A stretch of DNA of 22,561 bases from Clostridia bacterium. GTDB taxonomy: Bacteria > Bacillota > Clostridia > Oscillospirales > Butyricicoccaceae. Positions 14,740-21,655 of this stretch are shown piece after piece. Numbering within the stretch: the stretch's first letter is position 1; every line of letters starts with the position of its first letter. A program made the position numbers and the translations under genes. The notes beneath the pieces are model-generated. The model did no database searches. It saw only the letters and a list, made by a program, of their open reading frames with translations, and was not told where the DNA came from. The DNA is taken from assembly GCA_017560175.1 (NCBI GenBank), contig JAFYOK010000056.1, positions 1 through 22,561 of the forward strand, written 5' to 3'.

Positions 14740-15571
14740 GTTATATGTTGTCGCCACGCCCATCGGCAATCTGGGCGACTTTTCTCCCCGCGCCGTTGAA
14801 ACGCTGGCTTCGGTCGACTTCATCGCTGCTGAAGATACCCGTGTCGGCGCCAAATTGCTCAACAAGTTCGAGATCAAAAAGCCCCAGGTCAGCTATTTCG
14901 AACACAATAAGCGCCAGAAGGGCCAGTATATTGCCGAACGCATCCTGGCCGGTGAAAACTGCGCCATCATCACCGATGCCGGTACCCCTGCCATCTCCGA
15001 CCCCGGTACCGATCTGGTCGATATCTGCCGTGATATGAACATCGAGGTCGTATCGGTCCCCGGCCCCAGCGCCATCATCACCGCCCTGTCGATCTCGGGC
15101 ATGGAATGTGGTCGCTTCTGCTTTGAAGGTTTCCTTTCCACCAATAAGAAGAGCCGCGTTGAGCATCTCAAGGAAACTGCCCGTGAAAAGCGCACCATGA
15201 TCTTCTATGAAGCACCCCACAAGCTGCTCCGCACTCTGGAAGATATGCTGGAATACTATGGCGACCGTCCCATCGCCCTCTGCCGCGAACTGACCAAGCT
15301 CCATGAGGAGGTCGTCCGCACCACCCTGTCGGAAGCCATCACCCGATATACCGAGAACTCTCCCAAGGGTGAATTCGTCCTCATCATCGGCGGCTGGAAG
15401 CCCACCGAGGAAGAGCTCAACGAAGGCGTTCCCACCACCGAGATGCTGCTGGCCGAAGTTGCCGCTCGTGTAGAGGATGGCGAAAAGCTCTCCTCGGCTG
15501 TTAAAACGGTAGCTCAGAAGTATGGTGTTTCCAAAAATGCCCTGTACAAGGCTGCACAGGACATGGAATAG
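14729..15571 (+). CDS. rsmI: 16S rRNA (cytidine1402-2'-O)-methyltransferase
   Basis: RsmI methylates the ribose of C1402 in the decoding centre of 16S rRNA. The protein has 280 residues, normal for the family. Motifs: LYVVATPIGNLGDFSPRA (5-22), AAEDTRVGAKLL (33-44), ITDAGTPAISDPGTDLV (81-97), SVPGPSAIITALSISG (109-124), FYEAPHKL and the C-terminal helix-turn-helix-like region ending KYGVSKNALYKAA. GGAGG (14715-14719) sits inside the end of the upstream methyltransferase gene, 9 bp before the ATG. The two genes overlap by 11 bp, so translation is likely coupled. Confidence 0.96.
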   Translation: MQGKLYVVATPIGNLGDFSPRAVETLASVDFIAAEDTRVGAKLLNKFEIKKPQVSYFEHNKRQKGQYIAERILAGENCAIITDAGTPAISDPGTDLVDICRDMNIEVVSVPGPSAIITALSISGMECGRFCFEGFLSTNKKSRVEHLKETAREKRTMIFYEAPHKLLRTLEDMLEYYGDRPIALCRELTKLHEEVVRTTLSEAITRYTENSPKGEFVLIIGGWKPTEEELNEGVPTTEMLLAEVAARVEDGEKLSSAVKTVAQKYGVSKNALYKAAQDME

Positions 15572-15623
15572 TACCAACTTCCAAAATTTCTCTGCTTTTT
15601 CTATATTTTCCCACCTTTTCCTA

Positions 15624-15652
15624 TTGACATTATCTTACAATTCATTTACAAT
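15624..15652 (+). promoter_or_regulatory. Strong promoter of the AbrB-type regulator
   Basis: A perfect TTGACA (15624-15629), a 17-bp spacer and TACAAT (15647-15652), 46 bp before the ATG. This AT-rich stretch (15572-15698) contrasts with the GC-rich genes. It may bind the regulator itself, since AbrB-type proteins favour AT-rich DNA, but that is inference. Confidence 0.8.
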
Positions 15653-15698
15653 TTGAGTGTAGGTAGTTCTACATAAAAAATGGAAAGGTGATGCTGAT

Positions 15699-15947
15699 AT
15701 GAAATCGACAGGTATTGTAAGAAAAGTAGACGAGCTGGGTCGTATCGTTCTTCCCATCGAGCTGCGCCGTACCCTCAACATCGAGCTTCGTGATCCCGTA
15801 GAGATCTACGTTGACGGCCAGTCGATCGTTCTCCGCAAGCATGAGCCCACTTGTGTCTTCTGCGGCGGTTCCAAGAAGGTTGTAACCTTCAAGGGTAAGA
15901 ACGTCTGTGCCGCCTGCAAGCAGGAACTGCTGAGCGAAGGCAACTAA
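15699..15947 (+). CDS. AbrB/MazE/SpoVT-type transition-state regulator with C-terminal zinc-ribbon-like Cys pairs
   Basis: An 82-residue DNA-binding protein. Residues 1-48 form the swapped-hairpin AbrB fold (MKSTGIVRKVDELGRIVLPI, ELRRTLNI, DPVEIYVDG, SIVLRKHEP). Residues 52-73 carry two CxxC pairs (Cys52/55, Cys70/73) spaced like a small zinc ribbon. This combination is, as I recall, common among clostridial AbrB homologues. The position next to rsmI and before metG matches abrB in Bacillus. GGAAAGGTGATGCTGAT precedes the ATG. It has its own strong promoter and terminator, so it is monocistronic. Likely role: growth-phase or transition-state transcription control. It is unrelated to the AbrB-named membrane protein at 535. 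Confidence 0.92.
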   Translation: MKSTGIVRKVDELGRIVLPIELRRTLNIELRDPVEIYVDGQSIVLRKHEPTCVFCGGSKKVVTFKGKNVCAACKQELLSEGN

Positions 15948-15976
15948 GAGACACTCCTTTTAAATATCGTCCACAG

Positions 15977-16020
15977 GAACACCGAAAGGTATGCGCTTTC
16001 GGTGTTCTTTTCTGTTTTTC
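15977..16020 (+). terminator. Terminator of the AbrB-type regulator gene
   Basis: A 12-bp perfect stem GAACACCGAAAG (15977-15988) / CTTTCGGTGTTC (15996-16007), followed by TTTTCTGTTTTT. Confidence 0.92.
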
Positions 16021-16041
16021 TCCCCCTCTGCCAACAAACCC

Positions 16042-16070
16042 TTTGCGGCTTTGCAAAAATATGCTATAAT
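16042..16070 (+). promoter_or_regulatory. Promoter of the 152-residue unknown protein
   Basis: TTTGCG (16042-16047), a 17-bp spacer and TATAAT (16065-16070), with an extended -10 TGC directly before it. It is 55 bp ahead of the ATG at 16126. Confidence 0.6.
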
Positions 16071-16125
16071 CGTGGGCAGAGTTTATTTATCCCGGGCAAA
16101 AGCCCACAAGAAAGGATTCCCAATC

Positions 16126-16584
16126 ATGGCAAAAAATACAAACTTCACCCCTTCCCTCGTCCCCGGCAAAAAGCGTAAAGGCCTCTCCTTCTGGCGCACC
16201 ATTTTCAGAAAGAAGTCGGACAACGGCTTTTACAGCGCTGTTCGCAACGACAACAAGGTCTCCCTCCTTTGGATCGAAGCCAACCAGTTTGGCAAGACCA
16301 GCTGCTATCCCGGTGTTCTGATCATCGACGGCGTTGAATATGCATGGGCCGATGGTCTGAGCAACAAGGCCAAGAAGTACAACAACCGTCTGTGCGAAAT
16401 GTGGAACGAAGTTGTCGATCCTCAGCGTATCCAGACCGAATACACCCTCTACGAACTGACCAGCGAGCAGTTCTTCCGTGATTTCGGCCCTGCCCAGGAC
16501 CGTGTTATGCGCGAGCTCTTCCTGCCCAAAGAAAAAACAGAAGAAGCTCCTGCAGAAGAGGAAGCAACCAACACCGAAGAGTAA
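16126..16584 (+). CDS. Hypothetical protein, 152 residues, cytoplasmic
   Basis: I do not recognise a family. The protein has a basic N-terminus (GKKRKGLSFWRTIFRKK, 14-30), a mixed alpha/beta-looking middle (FYSAVRNDNKVSLLWIEANQ, then PGVLIIDGVEYAWADG), a helical stretch (SNKAKKYNNRLCEMWNEVVD) and a very acidic tail from residue 134 (EKTEEAPAEEEATNTEE). There is no signal peptide or membrane helix. The codon bias matches the neighbours, so it is a real gene. AAAGGA precedes the ATG at 16126. The frame extends upstream but without a ribosome site and across the promoter. It has its own promoter and sits between the AbrB regulator and the VanW protein, where Bacillus has no gene. The basic-head/acidic-tail layout could fit a nucleic-acid or ribosome partner, which is only a guess. 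Confidence 0.82.
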   Translation: MAKNTNFTPSLVPGKKRKGLSFWRTIFRKKSDNGFYSAVRNDNKVSLLWIEANQFGKTSCYPGVLIIDGVEYAWADGLSNKAKKYNNRLCEMWNEVVDPQRIQTEYTLYELTSEQFFRDFGPAQDRVMRELFLPKEKTEEAPAEEEATNTEE

Positions 16585-16618
16585 TTCCACAGGCTGTGGA
16601 ATTGTAACCCTTTCGTAA

Positions 16619-16648
16619 TTGCTATCTGCCTCTGTTTTATTATATAAT
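16619..16648 (+). promoter_or_regulatory. Probable promoter of the VanW-domain gene
   Basis: TTGCTA (16619-16624), an 18-bp spacer and TATAAT (16643-16648), 69 bp before the TTG start. A small hairpin (TTCCACAGGCTGTGGAA, near 16587-16603) just upstream may end the previous transcript but lacks a T tract. Confidence 0.55.
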
Positions 16649-16717
16649 CAAGCTGAAAAAATGTCGGATCCGCGCAGATTCTGTCTGCCGCAGATTCCCA
16701 AAATCGGAGGTAAAACA

Positions 16718-18460
16718 TTGAGCAACTATAAACATTCTGCCCCTGCAAAGCCCAGAAAACGCAGTGCTCTGGCCGGTGCGGCCATCCTGTTGACCATTGC
16801 CACCGTCCTTTGCTTTGTCTTTATGGGCAAGAGCAATAAAATCAGTGATGTTGTCGTTCTGGATAATGTGCTGACCGACCTGGACCGCGACGGTCTGCAG
16901 GGTGCTGTCGAGCGCATCATCGACCAAAATCCCATCGCCGAGGAGATCGGTATCTTCTTCCTGAACGAAACCTATACCCTCAAGTCTGAGCAGATCGGTC
17001 TGACCTATGATGCCGAAGCCATGACCGAAAATGCATGGAAGGCCGGTCAGCGCTCCTTCTTCGAGCGCCTGTTTGGCAATCATGAGACTCTGTCCGAGGC
17101 CCAGTCTGCCATCAAGTGGGATGAAGCCAAGCTGCAGAGTGTCCTGGCCGAAGCTGCTGCCGAACTGAGCCGCAGCGCCACCACTTTCTCCTATGAGATC
17201 AACGACGACGCTACCGTCACCGTCACCAAGGGCGGCGATGCTGTCACCGTTACCGATGCCGATATCGCAGCTGCCCTGGAGCCCAAGCTGGAAAAGATGG
17301 ACTATTCCGATATCGTCCTCCCTGCCGCTTCGGGCCACGCCGATATCGATTTTACAGCCCTCAAGCTGGAGATCGACCGTGAGGCGCGCAACCCCATGCT
17401 CGACCTGGAAGCCGACCGCACAGGCAACACGATTCTGCCTGCCGAGCGCGGTGTAGAGATGGATATCGCCGCTGCCAAGAAGGCCTATGAGTCTTCGGGC
17501 AATGACGATACCTTCACCTTCCCCATCACCTTCATCGAGCCTACCATTTCCATGGAAGCGTTCCAGAAGAACCTCTTTGCCCATACCCTCAGCTCCAAAA
17601 CATCTACATTTAACGCAAGCCTCAAGGGTCGTACCACCAACGTCAAACTGGCCTGCGACTTCTGCGATAACATCATCCTCAATCCCGGCGATGAATTCTC
17701 CTATAACGGTGCCGTCGGTCCCCGTACCTATGAGCGCGGCTTCAAGGATGCAACCGTCTATGTCGCCGGTACCACCGAAGAAGGTGTTGGCGGCGGTATC
17801 TGCCAGGTCAGCTCGACCATCTATACCGCAGCCCTCCATGCCGACCTGGAGATCACAGAACGTTATAACCACAGCTACACCGTCACCTATGTTCCCCTGG
17901 GTGAAGATGCCACCGTTGTCTATGGTGCCAAGGACTTCCGCTTCCGCAACAACACCGATTATCCCATCAAGCTGGATATCTCCTATGGCGCTTCCAGCAT
18001 GACCGTCAAGATCATCGGTACCAACCTGACCAACAAAACGGTCAAGATGTCGACCACAACTCTGTCCAAGACCCCCTTCGAGACCGTCTACAAGCTGGAT
18101 GAATCTCTGCCGGTCGACACCACCGAAGTCAAAAACAACGGCTATACCGCCTATACCACAGAAACCTACCGTATCGTTTATGAGAACGGCCAGCAGGTTT
18201 CCAAGACTTTTGAGAACAAGAGCGTTTACAAGAAGATGGATAAGGTCATCCTGGAGAATCCCTCCAGTCCCGAGAAGTCGGGCAACTATGTCGCTCCCGA
18301 AGGCAGCGCACCTGCCACCGGCACCACAACGACACCCGAAACCCCGACCACACCTTCCACCCCTGTAACACCCGATCCCACGCCCGCCACTCCGACCCCC
18401 GATCCTGTCACACCCGATCCCGAGGTCGAGGATGCACTTCCCATCACACCCGGTACATAA
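16718..18460 (+). CDS. VanW-domain surface protein with Pro/Thr-rich tail
   Basis: A 580-residue membrane-anchored extracytoplasmic protein. Basic N-terminus and one membrane helix at about 18-36; two repeats resembling the peptidoglycan-binding_4/YoaR module at about 75-290; a VanW domain at about 295-425 with LNPGDEFSYNGAVGPRT, GVGGGICQVSSTIYTAAL, ERYNHSYTV, GEDATVVYGAKD and FRNNTDYPI; a G5-like strand-rich segment at about 470-512; and a tail of TP/DP repeats from about 515. VanW homologues occur in cell-wall contexts, and their activity is unsettled. The start is TTG at 16718: CGGAGG ends 7 bp upstream. The ATG at 16619 would need a start inside the promoter. Domain labels after the VanW core are less certain. 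Confidence 0.88.
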   Translation: MSNYKHSAPAKPRKRSALAGAAILLTIATVLCFVFMGKSNKISDVVVLDNVLTDLDRDGLQGAVERIIDQNPIAEEIGIFFLNETYTLKSEQIGLTYDAEAMTENAWKAGQRSFFERLFGNHETLSEAQSAIKWDEAKLQSVLAEAAAELSRSATTFSYEINDDATVTVTKGGDAVTVTDADIAAALEPKLEKMDYSDIVLPAASGHADIDFTALKLEIDREARNPMLDLEADRTGNTILPAERGVEMDIAAAKKAYESSGNDDTFTFPITFIEPTISMEAFQKNLFAHTLSSKTSTFNASLKGRTTNVKLACDFCDNIILNPGDEFSYNGAVGPRTYERGFKDATVYVAGTTEEGVGGGICQVSSTIYTAALHADLEITERYNHSYTVTYVPLGEDATVVYGAKDFRFRNNTDYPIKLDISYGASSMTVKIIGTNLTNKTVKMSTTTLSKTPFETVYKLDESLPVDTTEVKNNGYTAYTTETYRIVYENGQQVSKTFENKSVYKKMDKVILENPSSPEKSGNYVAPEGSAPATGTTTTPETPTTPSTPVTPDPTPATPTPDPVTPDPEVEDALPITPGT

Positions 18461-18464
18461 GTTC

Positions 18465-18503
18465 AAAAGCCCTGCAGCAGGTTCTGCAGGGCTTTGTTTT
18501 TTG
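18465..18503 (+). terminator. Terminator of the VanW-domain gene
   Basis: A 12-bp perfect stem AAAGCCCTGCAG (18466-18477) / CTGCAGGGCTTT (18484-18495), followed by GTTTTTTG. Confidence 0.9.
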
Positions 18504-18523
18504 CCTGCATATCCCCCAAATCA

Positions 18524-18552
18524 TTGCTTTTCCCAACGCAATATGCTATATT
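18524..18552 (+). promoter_or_regulatory. Promoter of metG-tatD
   Basis: TTGCTT (18524-18529), a 17-bp spacer and TATATT (18547-18552), with an extended -10 TGC. The resulting leader of about 120 nt contains the repeat at 18594. No T-box features (no AGGGTGG-type antiterminator bulge) are seen in it. Confidence 0.65.
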
Positions 18553-18593
18553 TGTAATGTTAAGCGAATTACGAGTTTTTTAAAAAAGAAACA

Positions 18594-18642
18594 ACTCATC
18601 CACCATCTTCGATGGTCCCCCTTCCCTTACACAGGGAAGGCT
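18594..18642. repeat. Palindromic intergenic repeat, single half-unit, in the metG leader
   Basis: Reads CTCATCCACCA, then the hairpin ACCATC-TTC-GATGGT (18602-18616), then CCTTCCC...GGGAAGG (18620-18640), ending AAGGCT. The same plan and orientation occur in the right half of the larger element at 21468-21600. If transcription starts at 18524-18552 it forms two hairpins in the metG 5' leader. Confidence 0.85.
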
Positions 18643-18679
18643 CTTTAACAGTAAAAATTGCAAAAGAGGTGCATTTACT

Positions 18680-20629
18680 ATGAATAAAGGCAAGTATTTT
18701 ATCACCACTGCCATTGCTTACACCTCCGGTAAGCCCCACATCGGCAACACCTACGAGATTGTCCTGGCCGACGCCATCGCGCGTTTCAAGCGTCTCAACG
18801 GCTACGATGTGCTGTTCCAGACCGGTACCGACGAGCATGGCCAGAAGATCCAGCTCAAGGCAGAAGAAAAGGGCGTAACACCCCAGGCTTTTGTTGACGA
18901 TATCGCCGGCCAGGTCCGCAAGATCTGGGATACCATGAACACATCCTACGACATCTTTGCCCGTACCACCGATCCTCACCACAAGGAAGTTGTCCAGAAG
19001 ATCTTCAAGAAGCTCTATGAAAAGGGCGACATCTACAAGGGCAAGTATGAGGGCTGGTACTGCACACCCTGTGAGTCTTTCTTCACCGACTCCCAGCTGG
19101 TCGATGGCAAGTGCCCCGACTGCGGCCGTGAAGTTACACGTGCCAGCGAGGAAGCCTACTTCTTCCAGATGTCCAAGTATGCCGACCGCCTGATGAAGCA
19201 CATCGAGGACAATCCCCAGTTCATCCAGCCCGAGGCTCGTAAGAACGAGATGGTCAACAACTTCCTCAAGCCCGGCCTGCAGGATCTGTGCGTTTCCAGA
19301 ACCAGCTTCACATGGGGCGTTCCTGTTGAGTTTGACCCCAAGCACGTCACCTACGTCTGGATCGACGCGCTGAGCAACTATATCACCTTCCCCGGCTTTG
19401 ATCCCGATGGCAACCACGGCGAACTGTACAACAAGTACTGGCCCGCCAATGTCCACCTGATCGGTAAGGACATTTTGCGTTTCCACACCATCTACTGGCC
19501 CATCATCCTGATGGCGCTGGATATTCCCCTGCCCAAGCAGGTCTTCGGCCATCCCTGGCTGCTGGTCGGCGACGGCAAGATGAGTAAGTCCAAGGGCAAC
19601 GTTCTGTATGCCGATGACCTGGTCGACCTCTACGGCCTGGATGCCATCCGCTACTACCTGCTCCACGACATCCCCTTCGCTGCCGACGGTGTCATGACCC
19701 ACGAGCTGATCATCGAGCGTACCAACGCCGACCTGGCCAACATCCTGGGCAACCTGGTCAACCGTACCATCACCATGACCCACAAGTACTTCGGCGGCAA
19801 GATCGGCGTTCTCTCCGAGAAGGATGCCATCGACGACGAGCTGATCGCGCTGGCGCTCGAGACCCCCAAGAAGGTCGAAGCCAAGATGGACGAGCTGAAG
19901 GTCGCCGATGCTATTTCCGAGATCTTCACTCTGCTGCGCCGTGCAAACAAGTACATCGACGAGACTACACCCTGGGTTCTGGGCAAGGACGAGAGCAAGA
20001 AGGCTCGCCTGGATACCGTTCTCTACAACCTGCTGGAGACCATCCGCATCGCCGCTACTCTGCTCTTCCCCTTCATGCCCCACACCGCTGAGAAGATCTT
20101 CCAGCAGCTGAACCTGCAGATGGGTCAGTGGGAATCCCTGGAGCAGTTCGGTCTGATTCCCCAGGGTCACGAAGTCGGCACAGCTGAGATCCTCTTCGCA
20201 CGTCTGGACGCTGCCAAGAAGATCGAAGAAGTCGAAGCCTTCTACAAGGCTCGCCAGGAAGCTGAGGCTCCCAAGAAGGCTGACATGCCCGAGGTCCCCG
20301 AAGTTCCCGAGATCGTCATCGATGACTTCGCCAAGGTCCAGCTGCGTGTTGCCAAGGTTATCAACTGCGAAAACGTTCCCAAGTCCAAGAAGCTGCTGCG
20401 CTTCGACCTGGATCTGGGTGACCACAAGCGCCAGGTCCTGTCGGGTATTGCCCAGTACTACAAGCCCGAAGATCTGATCGGCCACAATGTCGTCATCGTC
20501 GCCAACCTCAAGCCCATTAAGATGATGGGTCTGGAAAGCTGCGGCATGATCCTGTCGGCCAAGTGCGGCGAGAATGACCTGCGCGTCATGCTGGCCGACC
20601 ACGCCGAACCCGGCGCTGTTCTGGCCTAA
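18680..20629 (+). CDS. metG: Methionyl-tRNA synthetase with C-terminal tRNA-binding domain
   Basis: A 649-residue class I synthetase that charges tRNA(Met). Visible parts: AIAYTSGKPHIGN (HIGH-type motif, His20-Asn23), a zinc knuckle of paired cysteines (Cys128/131 and Cys145/148), YVWIDALSNYITF, LIGKDILRFH, and KMSKSKGN (KMSKS at 300-304). An anticodon-binding helical domain covers about 350-530. An EMAP-type OB-fold tRNA-binding domain covers about 547-649 (IDDFAKVQLRVAKV through GAVLA), giving the usual long bacterial dimeric form. An AAAGAGGTGCATTTACT ribosome site precedes the ATG. It is followed 6 bp later by tatD, so the two are one operon, the same pairing as metS-yabD in Bacillus. Confidence 0.98.
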   Translation: MNKGKYFITTAIAYTSGKPHIGNTYEIVLADAIARFKRLNGYDVLFQTGTDEHGQKIQLKAEEKGVTPQAFVDDIAGQVRKIWDTMNTSYDIFARTTDPHHKEVVQKIFKKLYEKGDIYKGKYEGWYCTPCESFFTDSQLVDGKCPDCGREVTRASEEAYFFQMSKYADRLMKHIEDNPQFIQPEARKNEMVNNFLKPGLQDLCVSRTSFTWGVPVEFDPKHVTYVWIDALSNYITFPGFDPDGNHGELYNKYWPANVHLIGKDILRFHTIYWPIILMALDIPLPKQVFGHPWLLVGDGKMSKSKGNVLYADDLVDLYGLDAIRYYLLHDIPFAADGVMTHELIIERTNADLANILGNLVNRTITMTHKYFGGKIGVLSEKDAIDDELIALALETPKKVEAKMDELKVADAISEIFTLLRRANKYIDETTPWVLGKDESKKARLDTVLYNLLETIRIAATLLFPFMPHTAEKIFQQLNLQMGQWESLEQFGLIPQGHEVGTAEILFARLDAAKKIEEVEAFYKARQEAEAPKKADMPEVPEVPEIVIDDFAKVQLRVAKVINCENVPKSKKLLRFDLDLGDHKRQVLSGIAQYYKPEDLIGHNVVIVANLKPIKMMGLESCGMILSAKCGENDLRVMLADHAEPGAVLA

Positions 20630-20635
20630 TCGGTT

Positions 20636-21403
20636 ATGAACCTGTTTGATACCCACGCCCATTACGACGACAAGCGATTTGCGGAAGACCGCTATGAACT
20701 GCTGGCTTCCCTTCCCGGTCAGGGCGTAAAATACATCACCAACATCGGTTGTGATCTGGAAACTTCCCGCAACACCATCGAGCTGTGCGAGCGCTTCCCC
20801 CATGTCTTCGGTGCCGTTGGTTTTCATCCCCACGAAGCCAAAAGCATGAGCGATGAAGCGCTGATGGAGATCGAAAAAATGCTGGCCCACGATAAGGTCA
20901 AGGCATTGGGTGAGATCGGCCTCGATTATCACTACGATTTCTCCGAGCGCGATGTCCAGCGTGAGGCCTTTGCCAAGCAGCTGGAAGTCGCCAAGGCCCA
21001 CAAGATCCCCGTTGTCATCCACGAGCGCGAAGCCTGCAAGGATGTCCTGGATATTCTGCGTGCTTCGGGAGTGCGTGACGGCGTTGTCCACTGCTTCGGC
21101 GGCAGCAAGGAAACTGCCCGCGAGCTGCTGGATATGGGCTTCCATATCTCCTTCACCGGTGTAATCACCTTCGACAATGCCCGCAAGGCACTGGAGGTCG
21201 TCCCCTATATCCCGGCCGACCGCATTATGGTCGAGACCGACTGCCCCTATCTCACCCCCATCCCCTTCCGCGGCAAGCGCAACCATTCGGGTTATCTGCG
21301 CTATACCGTCGATAAGATGGCCCAGCTGCGCGGCATCTCTTTTGATGAGTGCGCTCAGCTGACCTTTGAGAATGGCGTCCGGTTCTACGGCATCCACGAA
21401 TAA
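20636..21403 (+). CDS. tatD: TatD family metal-dependent DNase
   Basis: A 255-residue TIM-barrel metallohydrolase of the TatD/YabD/YcfH group, with 3'-5' exonuclease activity on DNA in studied members. Metal ligands are visible: DTHAH (His7, His9), ALGEIGLDYHYD (Glu93), PVVIHERE (His129), VVHCFGGS (His152) and METDCPYL (Asp202, in VETDCPYLTPIP). The length is typical. It starts 6 bp after the metG stop with no separate ribosome site visible, so it probably relies on translational coupling. A strong terminator follows. Confidence 0.95.
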   Translation: MNLFDTHAHYDDKRFAEDRYELLASLPGQGVKYITNIGCDLETSRNTIELCERFPHVFGAVGFHPHEAKSMSDEALMEIEKMLAHDKVKALGEIGLDYHYDFSERDVQREAFAKQLEVAKAHKIPVVIHEREACKDVLDILRASGVRDGVVHCFGGSKETARELLDMGFHISFTGVITFDNARKALEVVPYIPADRIMVETDCPYLTPIPFRGKRNHSGYLRYTVDKMAQLRGISFDECAQLTFENGVRFYGIHE

Positions 21404-21410
21404 TCATCCG

Positions 21411-21441
21411 AACCGGGCTGCTCATGCAGCCCGGTTTTTGC
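21411..21441 (+). terminator. Terminator of metG-tatD
   Basis: A 10-bp perfect stem AACCGGGCTG (21411-21420) / CAGCCCGGTT (21427-21436), followed by TTTTG. Confidence 0.92.
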
Positions 21442-21467
21442 TTAAAATAAAAATCACTATGATATAT

Positions 21468-21600
21468 AGCCTTCCCCCACGGGGAAGGTGGCGCTCGTCA
21501 GAGTGACGGATGAGGGCGGCCTTTTGGCCGTATTTAATATGCCCTAACGGGCACACTCATCCACCACTAAAGTGGTCCCCCTTCCCTCAAAGGGAAGGCT
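21468..21600. repeat. 133-bp palindromic MITE-like element
   Basis: The ends are perfect inverted repeats, AGCCTTCCC (21468) and GGGAAGGCT (to 21600). Imperfect inverted homology continues inward through GGGAAGG and GGATGAG on each side for about 47 bp. The core has two further hairpins, GGCC-TTTT-GGCC and TGCCC-TAAC-GGGCA. No reading frame. The right half is a variant of the repeat at 18594-18642. This two-armed layout suggests a non-autonomous mobile or RNA-folding repeat. It fills the tatD to peptidase gap and ends 55 bp before the next start. Confidence 0.85.
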
Positions 21601-21655
21601 TTTGCAATAGCTTCATCTTATCTTGAACTCCACTTCCTAAAACGAGGTACTTTCT

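Noticed and set aside
18340..18460. Repetitive CCC/ACC-rich 3' end of the VanW gene as a CRISPR or satellite array
   Set aside because: It is an in-frame Pro/Thr/Asp low-complexity tail of the protein with irregular units, not spaced direct repeats.
16640..18466. Minus-strand open frame of about 600 codons opposite the VanW-domain gene
   Set aside because: It is a Gly/Asp/Ile-rich shadow of the VanW gene, with no ribosome site and no recognisable domain.
18553..18679. Possible T-box or other riboswitch in the metG leader
   Set aside because: The leader is short and its only structure is the dispersed repeat. The conserved T-box sequence and antiterminator are not present.
18596..21397. Very long minus-strand open frame (over 900 codons) opposite metG and tatD
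   Set aside because: Its composition (Gln/Asp/Gly/Val-rich, no domains) is the mirror of the strong codon bias of metG and tatD. Both plus-strand genes are complete with catalytic motifs.
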